Assembly (NCBI RefSeq): GCF_007859935.1
Contig: NZ_SJPO01000008.1
Location: forward strand, 62,001-126,000
Origin: Posidoniimonas polymericola
Lineage (GTDB): Bacteria > Planctomycetota > Planctomycetia > Pirellulales > Lacipirellulaceae
Length of the DNA stretch: 64,000 nt
Direction of reading: 5' to 3'
Shown here: positions 26,510 through 33,916 of the stretch, piece by piece
How positions within the stretch are numbered: the first letter of the stretch is position 1
How the letters are laid out: every line of letters starts with the position of its first letter
Notes under the pieces: model-generated
Seen by the model: only the letters and a program-made list of their open reading frames with translations
What the model was told of the DNA's origin: nothing
Databases searched by the model: none
Made by a program: the position numbers and the translations under genes

Positions 26510-27448
26510 TCAAGCGCTTCCCACGAGAAGCTCCCGACTGCTGCGAGCTGAAGCGATAGCGGAAAAAACTGCTATGGCCATCAACGCTGCCGATGGCTCC
26601 GGGACCCGAACCGACCGCCCGGCCGTGGGCATCGTTGAGAACAGAATGTTGTCGAACGAAATTGCGTTGAAATCTAGCGTCCAAGGGTGAATTCCTGCGG
26701 GCGGCTGAATGGCCAGCTCTCGCTCGAGGCCGGTGATCGATTCTATGTTCGCGGCCCAGTAGGCATTCTGTTGCGTGTGGTCGGAGTCGCCCGGCAGCGG
26801 ATTGTACACGTCTGGATAGTCGGCGATGCTTACCAGTTGGGCGTCAACGTCAAAGCCGTTGAAGAGCAAGCGAAACCCGGGCACAGCGACCTCGATCTCG
26901 CCCCAGGGGTTTTCGGGCGTCACCTCGACTTGTTCGTAGGTAAGGTCCCAACTGTTGGTTTGGATAAGCACTGACTTCGCCTCATTTGGGACGGTCCCGG
27001 TCTGAAACGCGACTGACGTCAATAGGAAGTTGGGTAACGGATAGATCTCGGGATCGGAGAAGTCGTATCCGCGACCATTCTCTAGGCTCAGAAAATGCTC
27101 TCCCTGGTAGCCGTCTGTGCTGATCCATCCGGGTGGCAGGCTAGGGTCGATATGGCCTAGCAGCGTCCGAGGGGAATCATCGAGACTTGGAAGAAGAAAG
27201 TTGCCCCACTGCCCGAGCGTGCGTTCGCCCCAGATCTTGCCGTCTTCAGTCTCGGTGCGGAGAGACCAACCAGGGATCATCGTTTGGATATCGTAGGCGG
27301 CATCGATGCTGTACGGATGGTTGTCGACGAGCAGTTCGAAGTCAAACGTCGTGCCCTCGAAGTCCAGGTTCTGGAACTCCCGCGCGTGGCACGCGGGAGC
27401 CAGGCAGGCTAGCGAAAGCAGTGCCATCTTCTTAAACATGCGCATCAT
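26510..27448 (-). CDS. PEP-CTERM secreted protein (tandem paralogue A)
   Basis: The 312-aa protein has a signal peptide ('MRMFKKMALLSLACLAPACHA') and a mature start 'REFQNLDFEGTTFDFELL', then a beta-rich domain ('IPGWSLRTE', 'WISTDGYQGEHFLSLENG', 'SVAFQTGTVPNEAKSVLIQT', 'FDNILFST') and a PEP-CTERM 'VPEPSAALMAIAVFSAIASARSS'. The pattern of a sequence ending in 'ISFDNI.FS' before the sorting motif is common in carbohydrate-binding-like PEP-CTERM proteins. It follows its closest paralogue with a 14-bp gap. Starts at 27445 or 27469 (TTG) are also possible. Function unknown. Confidence 0.85.
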   Translation of the reverse strand: MMRMFKKMALLSLACLAPACHAREFQNLDFEGTTFDFELLVDNHPYSIDAAYDIQTMIPGWSLRTETEDGKIWGERTLGQWGNFLLPSLDDSPRTLLGHIDPSLPPGWISTDGYQGEHFLSLENGRGYDFSDPEIYPLPNFLLTSVAFQTGTVPNEAKSVLIQTNSWDLTYEQVEVTPENPWGEIEVAVPGFRLLFNGFDVDAQLVSIADYPDVYNPLPGDSDHTQQNAYWAANIESITGLERELAIQPPAGIHPWTLDFNAISFDNILFSTMPTAGRSVRVPEPSAALMAIAVFSAIASARSSRELLVGSA

Positions 27449-27462
27449 AGAAGCTGTTCGGG

Positions 27463-28425
27463 TTAGCAAATGCGGCCGTATTGAGCGGGGTTGATTCGCC
27501 CGGCCGACTTAAGGGCACGGACGCGGCGTGGGCGCAGCGCTTGCCAAGAACACGCGATCGCCAGCATCACTGCCGTTGCCGGCTCTGGCACTCTTACCGG
27601 CCGCCCGGCCGTGGGCGTCGTTGAGAACAGGATGTTGTCGAACGAAATGGCGTTGAAGTTAAGCTGCCAGTTGATTCCGGAGGGGGGCTGAACCGCCAGC
27701 TCTCTTTCCAGCCCGGCGATGGACTCGATATTCGCTGCCCAGTAAGCGTTCTCTCGTGAAGGGTCGGCGTCGCCCGGCAGCGGGTTGTTGACGTCGGGGT
27801 AGTCAGCGATATCTACCAGCTGGGCGTCGATCTCGAAGCCGTTGAAGAGCATACGGAATAAGGGCACAGCAATCTCAATCTCGCCCCAAGGGTTCTCGGG
27901 CGTTACCTCAACCTGCTCGTAGGTGAGGTCCCAGCTGCTGGTTTGGATCAGCACCGACTTTGCGTCGGTGGGGACGGTGCCCGTCTGAAACGCGACGTTT
28001 GTCAGATTGAAGCTTTCTAGCCCGACGTTGGTAAACTCGTGCCGCTGTCCATTCTGCAGGTAAAGGAAATACTCGCCTTGATAGCCATCCGTGCTGATCC
28101 ATTCAGGGGGGATGCTGGGATCGGTGCTGCCGAGCAGCGTCCATGGCGAGTCATCTAGATTCGGCAGAAGAAAGTTGCCCCATGTTCCGTTCGTTCGCGC
28201 GCCCCAAACCTCCCCCTCTTCGGATTCGGTGCGGAGAGACCAACCGGGGATCATCGTTTGGATATCGTAGGCGGCATCGATGCTGTACGGATGGTTGTCG
28301 ACGAGCAGTTCGAAGTCAAACGTCGTGCCTTCGAAGTCCAGATTCTGAAACTCCCGCGCGTGGCACTCGAATGCCAATCCAAAGGCTGCGAGGAGAAGTG
28401 CCGACCGCCTCAGCATCGAAAACAT
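27463..28425 (-). CDS. PEP-CTERM secreted protein (tandem paralogue B)
   Basis: The 320-aa protein is strongly similar to the next gene downstream: signal peptide 'MFSMLRRSALLLAAFGLAFE-CHA', an identical mature start 'REFQNLDFEGTTFDFELL' and the same landmarks, ending 'VPEPATAVMLAIACSWQALRPRR' plus 18 extra residues. AGGTGA lies just before the ATG at 28425, which is chosen over 28449. DNA identity with copy A is near complete over about 82 bp near the 5' end, suggesting recent duplication or gene conversion. The two probably form a small operon. Confidence 0.85.
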   Translation of the reverse strand: MFSMLRRSALLLAAFGLAFECHAREFQNLDFEGTTFDFELLVDNHPYSIDAAYDIQTMIPGWSLRTESEEGEVWGARTNGTWGNFLLPNLDDSPWTLLGSTDPSIPPEWISTDGYQGEYFLYLQNGQRHEFTNVGLESFNLTNVAFQTGTVPTDAKSVLIQTSSWDLTYEQVEVTPENPWGEIEIAVPLFRMLFNGFEIDAQLVDIADYPDVNNPLPGDADPSRENAYWAANIESIAGLERELAVQPPSGINWQLNFNAISFDNILFSTTPTAGRPVRVPEPATAVMLAIACSWQALRPRRVRALKSAGRINPAQYGRIC

Positions 28426-28554
28426 GGAGCTCACCTGGAAGAAAGTCATCGCTGCGCTTAGTCGCAGCCTGCATGCTAGGCCGTTGGGAAGCGGGTGTCA
28501 AACTTGTGGCGACCGGGGGCCGGGGCACGGCGGGCACGATTGGGGCAATTCCCT

Positions 28555-29430
28555 CTACACCCGCCCCCCGCAGTGCTCGCAAAAATTCGCCTGGGGCGAC
28601 AGCCCGTCGACGCCGCAGGAGGGGCAGCCCTTCCGCTTGCCCTGGCTGCTGGTCACGACCTCGGCCGAGAAGATGCCGGTCGGCACGATGATCACCGCGT
28701 AGCCGAACAGCATGATCAGCGCCGCCACGAACCGGCCCGCGTCGGTCTTGGGGGCGATGTCGCCGTAGCCGACCGTGGTCATCGTGACGATCGCCCAGTA
28801 GACGCTGATCGGGATGTTGTCGAAGCCGCTGTCCTGCTTGCCCTCGATCAAGTACATCACCGTGCCGGAGATCAGGATCGCGCAGAAGATCACCAGCAGG
28901 AACACCGTGATCTTGGGCCACGTGTGCCGCAGCGCCAAGAGCAGCGTCCGTGACTCGCTGACGTGCCGCGCGAGCTTCAGCACGCGGAACACCCGCAAGA
29001 GCCGCAGCGTGCGGATCACCAGCAGCGAGTCGGCGCCCACCACGATCAGGCTCAAGTAGCTCGGCAGCAGCGACACCAGATCCACCAGGCCGAAGAAGCT
29101 GAACGCGTACTTCGGCGGCCGCGCGACGCACGCCAGCCGGGCCGCGAACTCGAGTGTGAACAGCAGCGTGATGACCCACTCGATCGCGTCGAACGTAGGG
29201 CCGAACCGCTCGTTGAGCGACGACACGCTCTCCAGCATCACGACCAGGATGCTGAGGACGATCGCCACCAGCAGCCCGACGTCAAACCACTTGCCGGCGG
29301 GAGTCTCGGCCTCGAAGATCACCTCGTACCATTTATGCTGCCACGCCGCTGGGCCGGGCGGCAGCATCCGGCGCTCCAAGCTGTGCAGCTTGGGCTGAGG
29401 CGATTCGGCGGTGGGCGGTTCGGCAGGCAT
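28555..29430 (-). CDS. Voltage-gated potassium channel with C-terminal zinc ribbon
   Basis: The 291-aa protein has six membrane segments: S1 about 49-67, S4 with regularly spaced arginines 'RTLRLLRVFRVLKLARH' (140-156), and a pore with selectivity filter 'TTVGYGD' (218-224). It forms a tetrameric K+ channel in the inner membrane. The C-terminal tail carries two CxxC pairs (Cys269/272 and 284/287; 'CPSC...CEHC'), a zinc-ribbon-like module in place of the usual RCK or cyclic-nucleotide domain. The gene is monocistronic. Confidence 0.92.
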   Translation of the reverse strand: MPAEPPTAESPQPKLHSLERRMLPPGPAAWQHKWYEVIFEAETPAGKWFDVGLLVAIVLSILVVMLESVSSLNERFGPTFDAIEWVITLLFTLEFAARLACVARPPKYAFSFFGLVDLVSLLPSYLSLIVVGADSLLVIRTLRLLRVFRVLKLARHVSESRTLLLALRHTWPKITVFLLVIFCAILISGTVMYLIEGKQDSGFDNIPISVYWAIVTMTTVGYGDIAPKTDAGRFVAALIMLFGYAVIIVPTGIFSAEVVTSSQGKRKGCPSCGVDGLSPQANFCEHCGGRV

Positions 29431-29580
29431 GGTCTGTAAGGGTAGCTCATGGCCCGGCAGGGGCCAACGCCGAAGCTCGCCCGGCCGTCCGCGGCGTGCT
29501 ACACTGCCGGGCCTTGGGGTGTGGTTCTCCGCCCCCGCGGCAGAATCTCCTTGTCAATCACTACACTTGCGAGGCCCGCT

Positions 29581-29952
29581 ATGCAGCGCAACCCCGTCGG
29601 CTGGTTCGAGATCTACGTGCAGGATATGCCCCGCGCCCAGGCGTTCTACGAGGCCGTGCTGGCGGTCAAGCTCGAGCCACTGCCCGCGCCCGAGATCGAG
29701 ATGCACACCTTCCCAATGAACCCCGACCTGCCGGGCGCGCCGGGCGCCCTGGTAAAAATGGAGGGCGTCCCGTCGGGCAGTGGCGGCACACTGGTGTACT
29801 TCAGCTGCGTGGACTGCGCGGTCGAGGCCGGTCGCGTCGAGGCCGCCGGCGGTCAGGTCTTCAAGCCGAAGTTTTCCGTTGGCGAGTACGGCTTTATCGC
29901 CCTGGCGACCGACACCGAAGGCAATATGTTCGGGATGCACTCGCAGCAGTAG
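29581..29952 (+). CDS. VOC (glyoxalase/bleomycin-resistance) superfamily protein
   Basis: The 123-aa protein has two beta-alpha-beta-beta-beta modules: 'NPVGWFEIYVQDMPRAQAFYEAVLAVKLEPL' and 'GGTLVYFSCVDCAVEAGRVEAAGGQVFKPKFSVGEYGFIALATDTEGNMFGMHS'. This matches the short VOC proteins often annotated as glyoxalase-like. The usual metal-binding acids are only partly evident, so enzymatic activity is uncertain. It stands alone. Confidence 0.88.
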   Translation: MQRNPVGWFEIYVQDMPRAQAFYEAVLAVKLEPLPAPEIEMHTFPMNPDLPGAPGALVKMEGVPSGSGGTLVYFSCVDCAVEAGRVEAAGGQVFKPKFSVGEYGFIALATDTEGNMFGMHSQQ

Positions 29953-30434
29953 CGAGGGCCGGGTCCGCGGTGCGGTTCTGTTTGGGAATGCAGGCTCCTT
30001 GTCGTGGTGGCTGGGCCGACCTCGTTTAGTCCGAAAAAACGCTCGGAGGGGACAAAACCCCCGGCGTACTTCAGCCCCGTTTGCTCTAAGTGTTTGTTTA
30101 CGAATGGGTTGCGGCGTCGCCGCTCCTCGCGGTGGTGGGGTTTTGTCCCAAGGTTCGCCCCCGTGGTAGGCGGCTGGGACAAAACGCCGGGTGTGATTGC
30201 GAACCGCCGACCCGCCCCTGCGAAGGCTCCGCCGGCTTGAGAGCCCAGCCCCGTCCGCTCCTACCGCCACGTCGAAGAACCTCCGGCCATTCATCATTGG
30301 ACCGCGCCGGCTGGCTGTTCTCGACAACGAAATGGTAGGTTTCCTGAATCTCCACTAGCGACTCGGCAGAGGATTGCGGTCGAAGGAGCCAACGGCAACA
30401 GCGATGAGAGCAGCGTGTGAGAACTAAGACCACC
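29953..30434. repeat. Gene-free stretch with GGGACAAAAC direct and inverted repeats
   Basis: No credible gene was seen in these 482 bp. Three copies of GGGACAAAAC occur: 30049-30058 (within GGGGACAAAACCCCC), an inverted copy in GGGGTTTTGTCCC (30137-30149), and 30176-30185. The first two form a 13-bp perfect inverted repeat around about 75 bp. This looks like a small palindromic intergenic element; other copies would have to be found elsewhere in the genome to confirm it. Confidence 0.45.
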
Positions 30435-31136
30435 ATGCCGGTCGTTCCGCTCTACTTGCTGCTGATGGCATTCAGCCTGCTCGTCGGCTGCCTCGTTCCC
30501 TGGTTCTACGAGTGGACCGGCTCCGAACAGAGTCGGATGTCGCCGCTCGTCGGCCAGGCCGCGATCGCGATGTGCGTTCTGGCGGCGGTAGTCTGCGCGG
30601 CGTTGCCGTGGGCGCCCTTGGCGTCGCCTACGCCGCGCGGCGACGCCCGGCCGCGGTTCCGCTTCACGATCAGGCTGCTACTCGCCGCAACCGCCGCATT
30701 GGCCGTGGTCGTCGCGGCGGGCGTCCGGTATCCGCTGGTGGTGAGCGGCGCCTTGTGCGCGGTGGCCTACGGCTACGCCGGCTGGGTAGGGGGGCGATCT
30801 CGCGACCGCCGCTGGCCGATTGCCGCCCTGTTGGCCTGCATGCTGCTGCCGTTTGTGTGGGTGTTCTTCTACGAGGAACTCGAGCGGCTCTGGCCGTCAA
30901 TCTTCTGGATCATGGGCGGGGCGCCCGTGCTGTTCTCTGCCATCTTGATCAACAGCCTGCTCGGGCAGGGCATGAACGAGACGCCCTGGCTGGCGGTGCT
31001 GCTGACCGCGGTCGAACTGGCCCTCGGCGTGTGGCTCGTTCAGCAAGGCCCGCGGCGGGCGATTGCCTACATCGTGATAGCCCTGCTCGTGTCGACGTTC
31101 GGGTCGTTTGTCTTGAACGCGTTGGTGCGGGCGTAG
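30435..31136 (+). CDS. Multi-pass membrane protein, unknown function
   Basis: The 233-aa protein has about seven hydrophobic segments. Residues 74-98 ('RFRFTIRLLLAATAALAVVVAA') carry the 'RFTIRxLL' motif that begins the membrane domain of many uncharacterised planctomycete proteins. The ATG at 30435 is used; an in-frame GTG at 30417 adds 6 residues. It converges with the cassette genes downstream. No function assigned. Confidence 0.65.
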   Translation: MPVVPLYLLLMAFSLLVGCLVPWFYEWTGSEQSRMSPLVGQAAIAMCVLAAVVCAALPWAPLASPTPRGDARPRFRFTIRLLLAATAALAVVVAAGVRYPLVVSGALCAVAYGYAGWVGGRSRDRRWPIAALLACMLLPFVWVFFYEELERLWPSIFWIMGGAPVLFSAILINSLLGQGMNETPWLAVLLTAVELALGVWLVQQGPRRAIAYIVIALLVSTFGSFVLNALVRA

Positions 31137-31286
31137 TCAGGGGCGTGCGGTGCGGGGAACAAGCCTGCCTGGGTAGCCCCGACAGTCGCCCGCCAAACCG
31201 CTCGCCTGCTATCGGCCATCAACCGGGCGATAGTCGGGGTCGCTTGCGACAAGAGGCCTTCGACACGCAAGGGGAACGACCGCGGT

Positions 31287-31345
31287 AACCGGGCCGCCGC
31301 CAAGAAACTCTGATTTCACAACTCGAGTGACCGGCGGCTTCGGTT
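31287..31345 (-). repeat. Candidate degenerate attC (59-bp imperfect inverted repeat)
   Basis: Directly at the stop of the 31345-32091 cassette gene, the minus strand reads AACC-G-aa-GCCGCCG ... CGGCGGC-cc-GGTT: an imperfect inverted repeat of 59 bp ending in GTT. The position right behind a cassette ORF and the AAC/GTT ends fit an attC site, but the outer boxes (AGTGAAC, GTTACCG) match the consensus poorly and the spacers are short. It could instead be an unrelated hairpin. Confidence 0.4.
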
Positions 31346-32091
31346 CACTGCTTTGTTCTGCTCTTTTGCGAGTCGATAAACGCTTCGATCTGATTCATCG
31401 CAGTGAGTGAACGGTCATCAAGCTTGTTTCTCTGCGACTCCGGTTCGGGTGTTTTCGAGCCTTCTTTTGCCTTTCGCTGTTTGATGGTCGTATTAGATTT
31501 ATGAAAGACCGTTGGAACGTAGCCCGCCAACACGTCAATTCCCTCGGGGACTTTTAGTTCGTTGAGGTCGACGACTGCGTTCTGGATAAAAATAGTAAGT
31601 GTCGGTGGAACAGCCTCTGGTGTCGCGGCGAACTCCATCACGCCGAACGGCTTTCGCACATGCTTGAACCATTGGTCGATACGAGCTTGGTCGCCAATCG
31701 AGAAGATGACTGCGATTCCGTTCCCTTCTGGAACTCGCGTGACCAAACCAAGTCCGTTGGGTTCTTTCAGATGCGACAATCGAATCTGTCGTAGATCGCT
31801 CTTGATCGCCGCCAATCGCTCGATCAACCGATTCAAGTCGTCGGTTGATTTGATTTCAAAAGCGTACTGATGGACGTCATTCGGCCACTCAGAGAACCAC
31901 GAGTTCCATCCGGAGGTGCGCGATGCGTCGTTGACCAATTCGCCAGCCCCTTCTGGCCAGTTTGGTGACACGTTAGCAGGCTGACCTTTCGTGGCGACAA
32001 TTGTGGTTCCGCCTGCGGCAACCGCATCGTCGTTCACCGAGAGTGTGGTCACGAGGCAAAAAGCCAAAGTCACGAATCGGCAATGGATCAT
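31345..32091 (-). CDS. Secreted hypothetical protein in an integron-type cassette
   Basis: The 248-aa protein has a signal peptide ('MIHCRFVTLAFCLVTTLSV..AVAA'). AAGGA lies 7 bp before the ATG at 32091; the ATG at 32109 lies inside the attC R' box and is less likely. The mature part is mixed alpha/beta ('YAFEIKSTDDLNRLIERLAAIKSDLRQI', 'GIAVIFSIGDQARIDQWF', 'PPTLTIFIQNAVVDLNELKVPEGIDVLAGYVPTVFH') with a charged Lys-rich tail. The base composition is visibly lower in GC than neighbours. A strong attC lies directly upstream, so it is the second cassette of the array. No named family recognised. Confidence 0.75.
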   Translation of the reverse strand: MIHCRFVTLAFCLVTTLSVNDDAVAAGGTTIVATKGQPANVSPNWPEGAGELVNDASRTSGWNSWFSEWPNDVHQYAFEIKSTDDLNRLIERLAAIKSDLRQIRLSHLKEPNGLGLVTRVPEGNGIAVIFSIGDQARIDQWFKHVRKPFGVMEFAATPEAVPPTLTIFIQNAVVDLNELKVPEGIDVLAGYVPTVFHKSNTTIKQRKAKEGSKTPEPESQRNKLDDRSLTAMNQIEAFIDSQKSRTKQ

Positions 32092-32105
32092 GATTCTATC
32101 CTTGA

Positions 32106-32239
32106 GCATAACGGATCGGGCTTCAGCTGCAACAGACAGCGCTGACCGTCAACGCTAGGCCGCAGAGTCCCGACGCCAGGATGCTACCCAATTCAGGAAC
32201 GCCCAGCTGTCTGTTGTCAGCTGCAAGCCCTTGTTAGCC
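32106..32239 (-). repeat. attC: Integron attC recombination site
   Basis: On the minus strand this 134-bp site begins GGCTAAC (R'' box) and ends GTTATGC (R' box). Its arms are TAAC-aa-GGGCTT-g-CAGCTG-ac-AACAGACAGC and, in reverse complement of the other end, TAAC-ggatc-GGGCTT-CAGCTG-c-AACAGACAGC. The unpaired G opposite nothing between GGGCTT and CAGCTG is the expected extrahelical base, and the spacers beside the R boxes are unpaired, as in folded bottom-strand attC. It sits between two same-strand ORFs, right after the stop of one and before the start of the next, as in cassette arrays. Confidence 0.85.
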
Positions 32240-32249
32240 GGCGCCTGGC

Positions 32250-32780
32250 TTACGGGCCGTTGTATGAGCCGCCCACGGCTTCACCGGTCTCGAGGTCGAC
32301 CTCGAACTCGTGCCAGCTGTCACCCATCGGAGTGTACGCTTCGCCGAATAGCGACGAGCCCGCAACCCGCAACTCGCGAAACCCATCCCACGAGAGACGA
32401 CGCGTCTTCCACGCGAGGCCGGACGCGCCCATACCTTCGAGCCAAATTCCGTTGTCGAATACTAGTAGCTCAAGGTCTGGAACTGGAAGTACGTGGCAGA
32501 TCCCGCCACCGAACGTGCGCACGAGAGCTCGTTCTTCAGGATCGACAACGTAGGCTTGACCAGCGGAGACAACGATGAGGTGACGCAATCCGGGTTCGCG
32601 GTAGACACCTTCGCATTCGCCGAGGCCGCCCTGAAAGTTGCCTACCCAGGGGTCTCCGGCTGATGAGTGAAAGCGAACCACGAAACCTTCGCTGTGCTTC
32701 CCCATGCCCGTCGCACTGAACTGCTCGGGCATCGGGCCCGTTGAAGGAAGGCCCGGCAGGATCTCGTATCGAGCTTCCAT
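32250..32780 (-). CDS. Hypothetical cassette-encoded protein
   Basis: The 176-aa cytoplasmic-looking protein has no signal peptide or membrane segment. It reads as a small beta-rich fold: 'GFVVRFHSSAGDPWVGNFQGG', 'RHLIVVSAGQAYVVDPEERALVRTFGGGI', 'LELLVFDNGIWLEGMG', 'WHEFEVDLETGEAVGG'. I recognise no named family; the pattern could suit an immunity-like or ligand-binding protein, but nothing proves it. The ATG lies 12 bp inside the cassette boundary GTTAGCC, with no evident ribosome-binding site, typical of a first cassette. The attC follows within 11 bp of the stop. Confidence 0.75.
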   Translation of the reverse strand: MEARYEILPGLPSTGPMPEQFSATGMGKHSEGFVVRFHSSAGDPWVGNFQGGLGECEGVYREPGLRHLIVVSAGQAYVVDPEERALVRTFGGGICHVLPVPDLELLVFDNGIWLEGMGASGLAWKTRRLSWDGFRELRVAGSSLFGEAYTPMGDSWHEFEVDLETGEAVGGSYNGP

Positions 32781-32791
32781 GTTGGTGCGCC

Positions 32792-32815
32792 GGCTAACTT
32801 GTTATTAGACAGAAA
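32792..32815 (-). other. attI-like or truncated attC junction
   Basis: On the minus strand, TCTAATAACAA-GTTAGCC forms the upstream edge of the first cassette. The GTTAGCC box is identical to the reverse complement of the R'' box of the attC at 32233-32239. The preceding CTAATAACAA resembles the CTAAAACAAA in front of the class 1 attI core GTTAGGC. A 15-bp hairpin (32816-32846, arms CTTCTTCAGTATGCC / GGCATATTGAAGGAG) lies next to it. No complementary attC half is found upstream, so it may be attI or a broken attC. Confidence 0.45.
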
Positions 32816-33050
32816 CTTCTTCAGTATGCCCGGCATATTGAAGGAGACCTTCAGTAAGCAGGCTGCCATTCTAGCGGGCTGCCGCGGGCCTTCTCAAGCT
32901 ACCTGCTTTTCGACCGCGTTGGCTCGCTCCTACGGCAATCGGGCAGGCATCTAGCGCGCTGAGGTTGTCACAACCTCGGTCAGATCCGGGATTACCGAGA
33001 GTCCGCAGGCTTCATCGTTCTGCGCATCTAAGACGGGTCCCGCACAGCCC

Positions 33051-33734
33051 TCACTCCCCCACCACCGCCCGCCAGACGATCCTCGCGAGCTGCACGTAGG
33101 CGTTGTCCCACGCCTCTTCTCTGAGGAACCGCACCGCCAGGCCCGAGGCGCCGAAGAACGGGCGGAGCAGCCACGCCAGTTGGATCGCGACGAACGCGTA
33201 CACGCCGCCCCACGCCACGAGCAGCGTGCGGTGCCGCCGGTTCTGCTCGATCAGCGGGCGGCAGTGCCGCCGCAGCACCGACTGGCCGGCCAGCGCCGCG
33301 GTGGCGAACACCACCGCGTTGAACGCGCGGGCGAAGTCGTAGTCGGGGCTCGACGCGTACGCCAGCAGCGTCAGCGGGGCGAACGCGGCCAGCGCGATGG
33401 CGAGCGCCGCCTGGCCGGCGACCAGCGCCCGCACCATCTGGCCGAAGCTGTCGCGGAGGCCCAGCAGGCTGCTGAGCGTGAAGAACGCCGGCAGCGTCAA
33501 GAGGAACGAGCCGCCGAGCAGCAGCGGCGCCTTGATCGCCGAGTAGGCCATCTGCAGGGCCCACTGCGGCTCGGCATTGAAGCCGCGGTAGGCGCCCATC
33601 GCCGCGCCGTACACGCAGGCGAACGCCACGACGCACCCCGCCAGCCGCGGCACGGCCCGCCCGGCGTCGTGCGGGGCGGTGGTCCACGGCGCGCGGCGGA
33701 GGATGTCGTCGGCGGTGCGGAGCAGGGCGGTCAT
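33051..33734 (-). CDS. Multi-pass membrane protein, tandem paralogue of the upstream gene
   Basis: The 227-aa protein has about five membrane segments. It parallels the 33917-34864 gene: 'VYGAAMGAYRGF' versus 'FYGACMGSYSLL', 'AIKAPLLLGGSFLLTLPAFFTLSSLLG' versus 'TIKTPALFLLTLLITLPSLYVFNALVG', and a C-terminal 'WLLRPFFGASGLAVRFLRE' versus 'WVLRPFIGSPDLPFTFFRE'. The overall topology recalls Yip1-like domains. Start at ATG 33734; 33749 (GTG) is possible. Function unknown. Confidence 0.7.
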   Translation of the reverse strand: MTALLRTADDILRRAPWTTAPHDAGRAVPRLAGCVVAFACVYGAAMGAYRGFNAEPQWALQMAYSAIKAPLLLGGSFLLTLPAFFTLSSLLGLRDSFGQMVRALVAGQAALAIALAAFAPLTLLAYASSPDYDFARAFNAVVFATAALAGQSVLRRHCRPLIEQNRRHRTLLVAWGGVYAFVAIQLAWLLRPFFGASGLAVRFLREEAWDNAYVQLARIVWRAVVGE

Positions 33735-33802
33735 CGGTTGGCGGACCAATTGGGAAGCGACTCGTCGGATATGATTCTACGTTCGTCGGTAGTGTGGCTT
33801 GA

Positions 33803-33877
33803 AACGGGGACAGGCACGACGCGGCAGGCGACCATCTTGGTTCGAGTCTCGGCAGACGCGTCGAGCCAGTCCCCGTT
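33803..33877. repeat. REP-like palindromic element
   Basis: A 75-bp element has terminal arms AACGGGGACAGG (33803-33814) and CCAGTCCCCGTT (33866-33877), matching at 11 of 12 positions, followed by a T-run. GGGGACAGG/T-GGCAC ends are typical of REP sequences mobilised by RAYT transposases. It lies between two minus-strand paralogous membrane genes and could also act as a terminator for plus-strand transcripts. Confidence 0.5.
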
Positions 33878-33916
33878 TTTTCGGCTCGCGTGTTTGGGAT
33901 TCTGTCGTCACCATTG

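Noticed and set aside
32961..32977. GAGGTTG-TCA-CAACCTC hairpin as part of an integron attI or intI remnant
   Set aside because: It is a simple 7-bp stem without integron boxes, and no integrase reading frame overlaps it.
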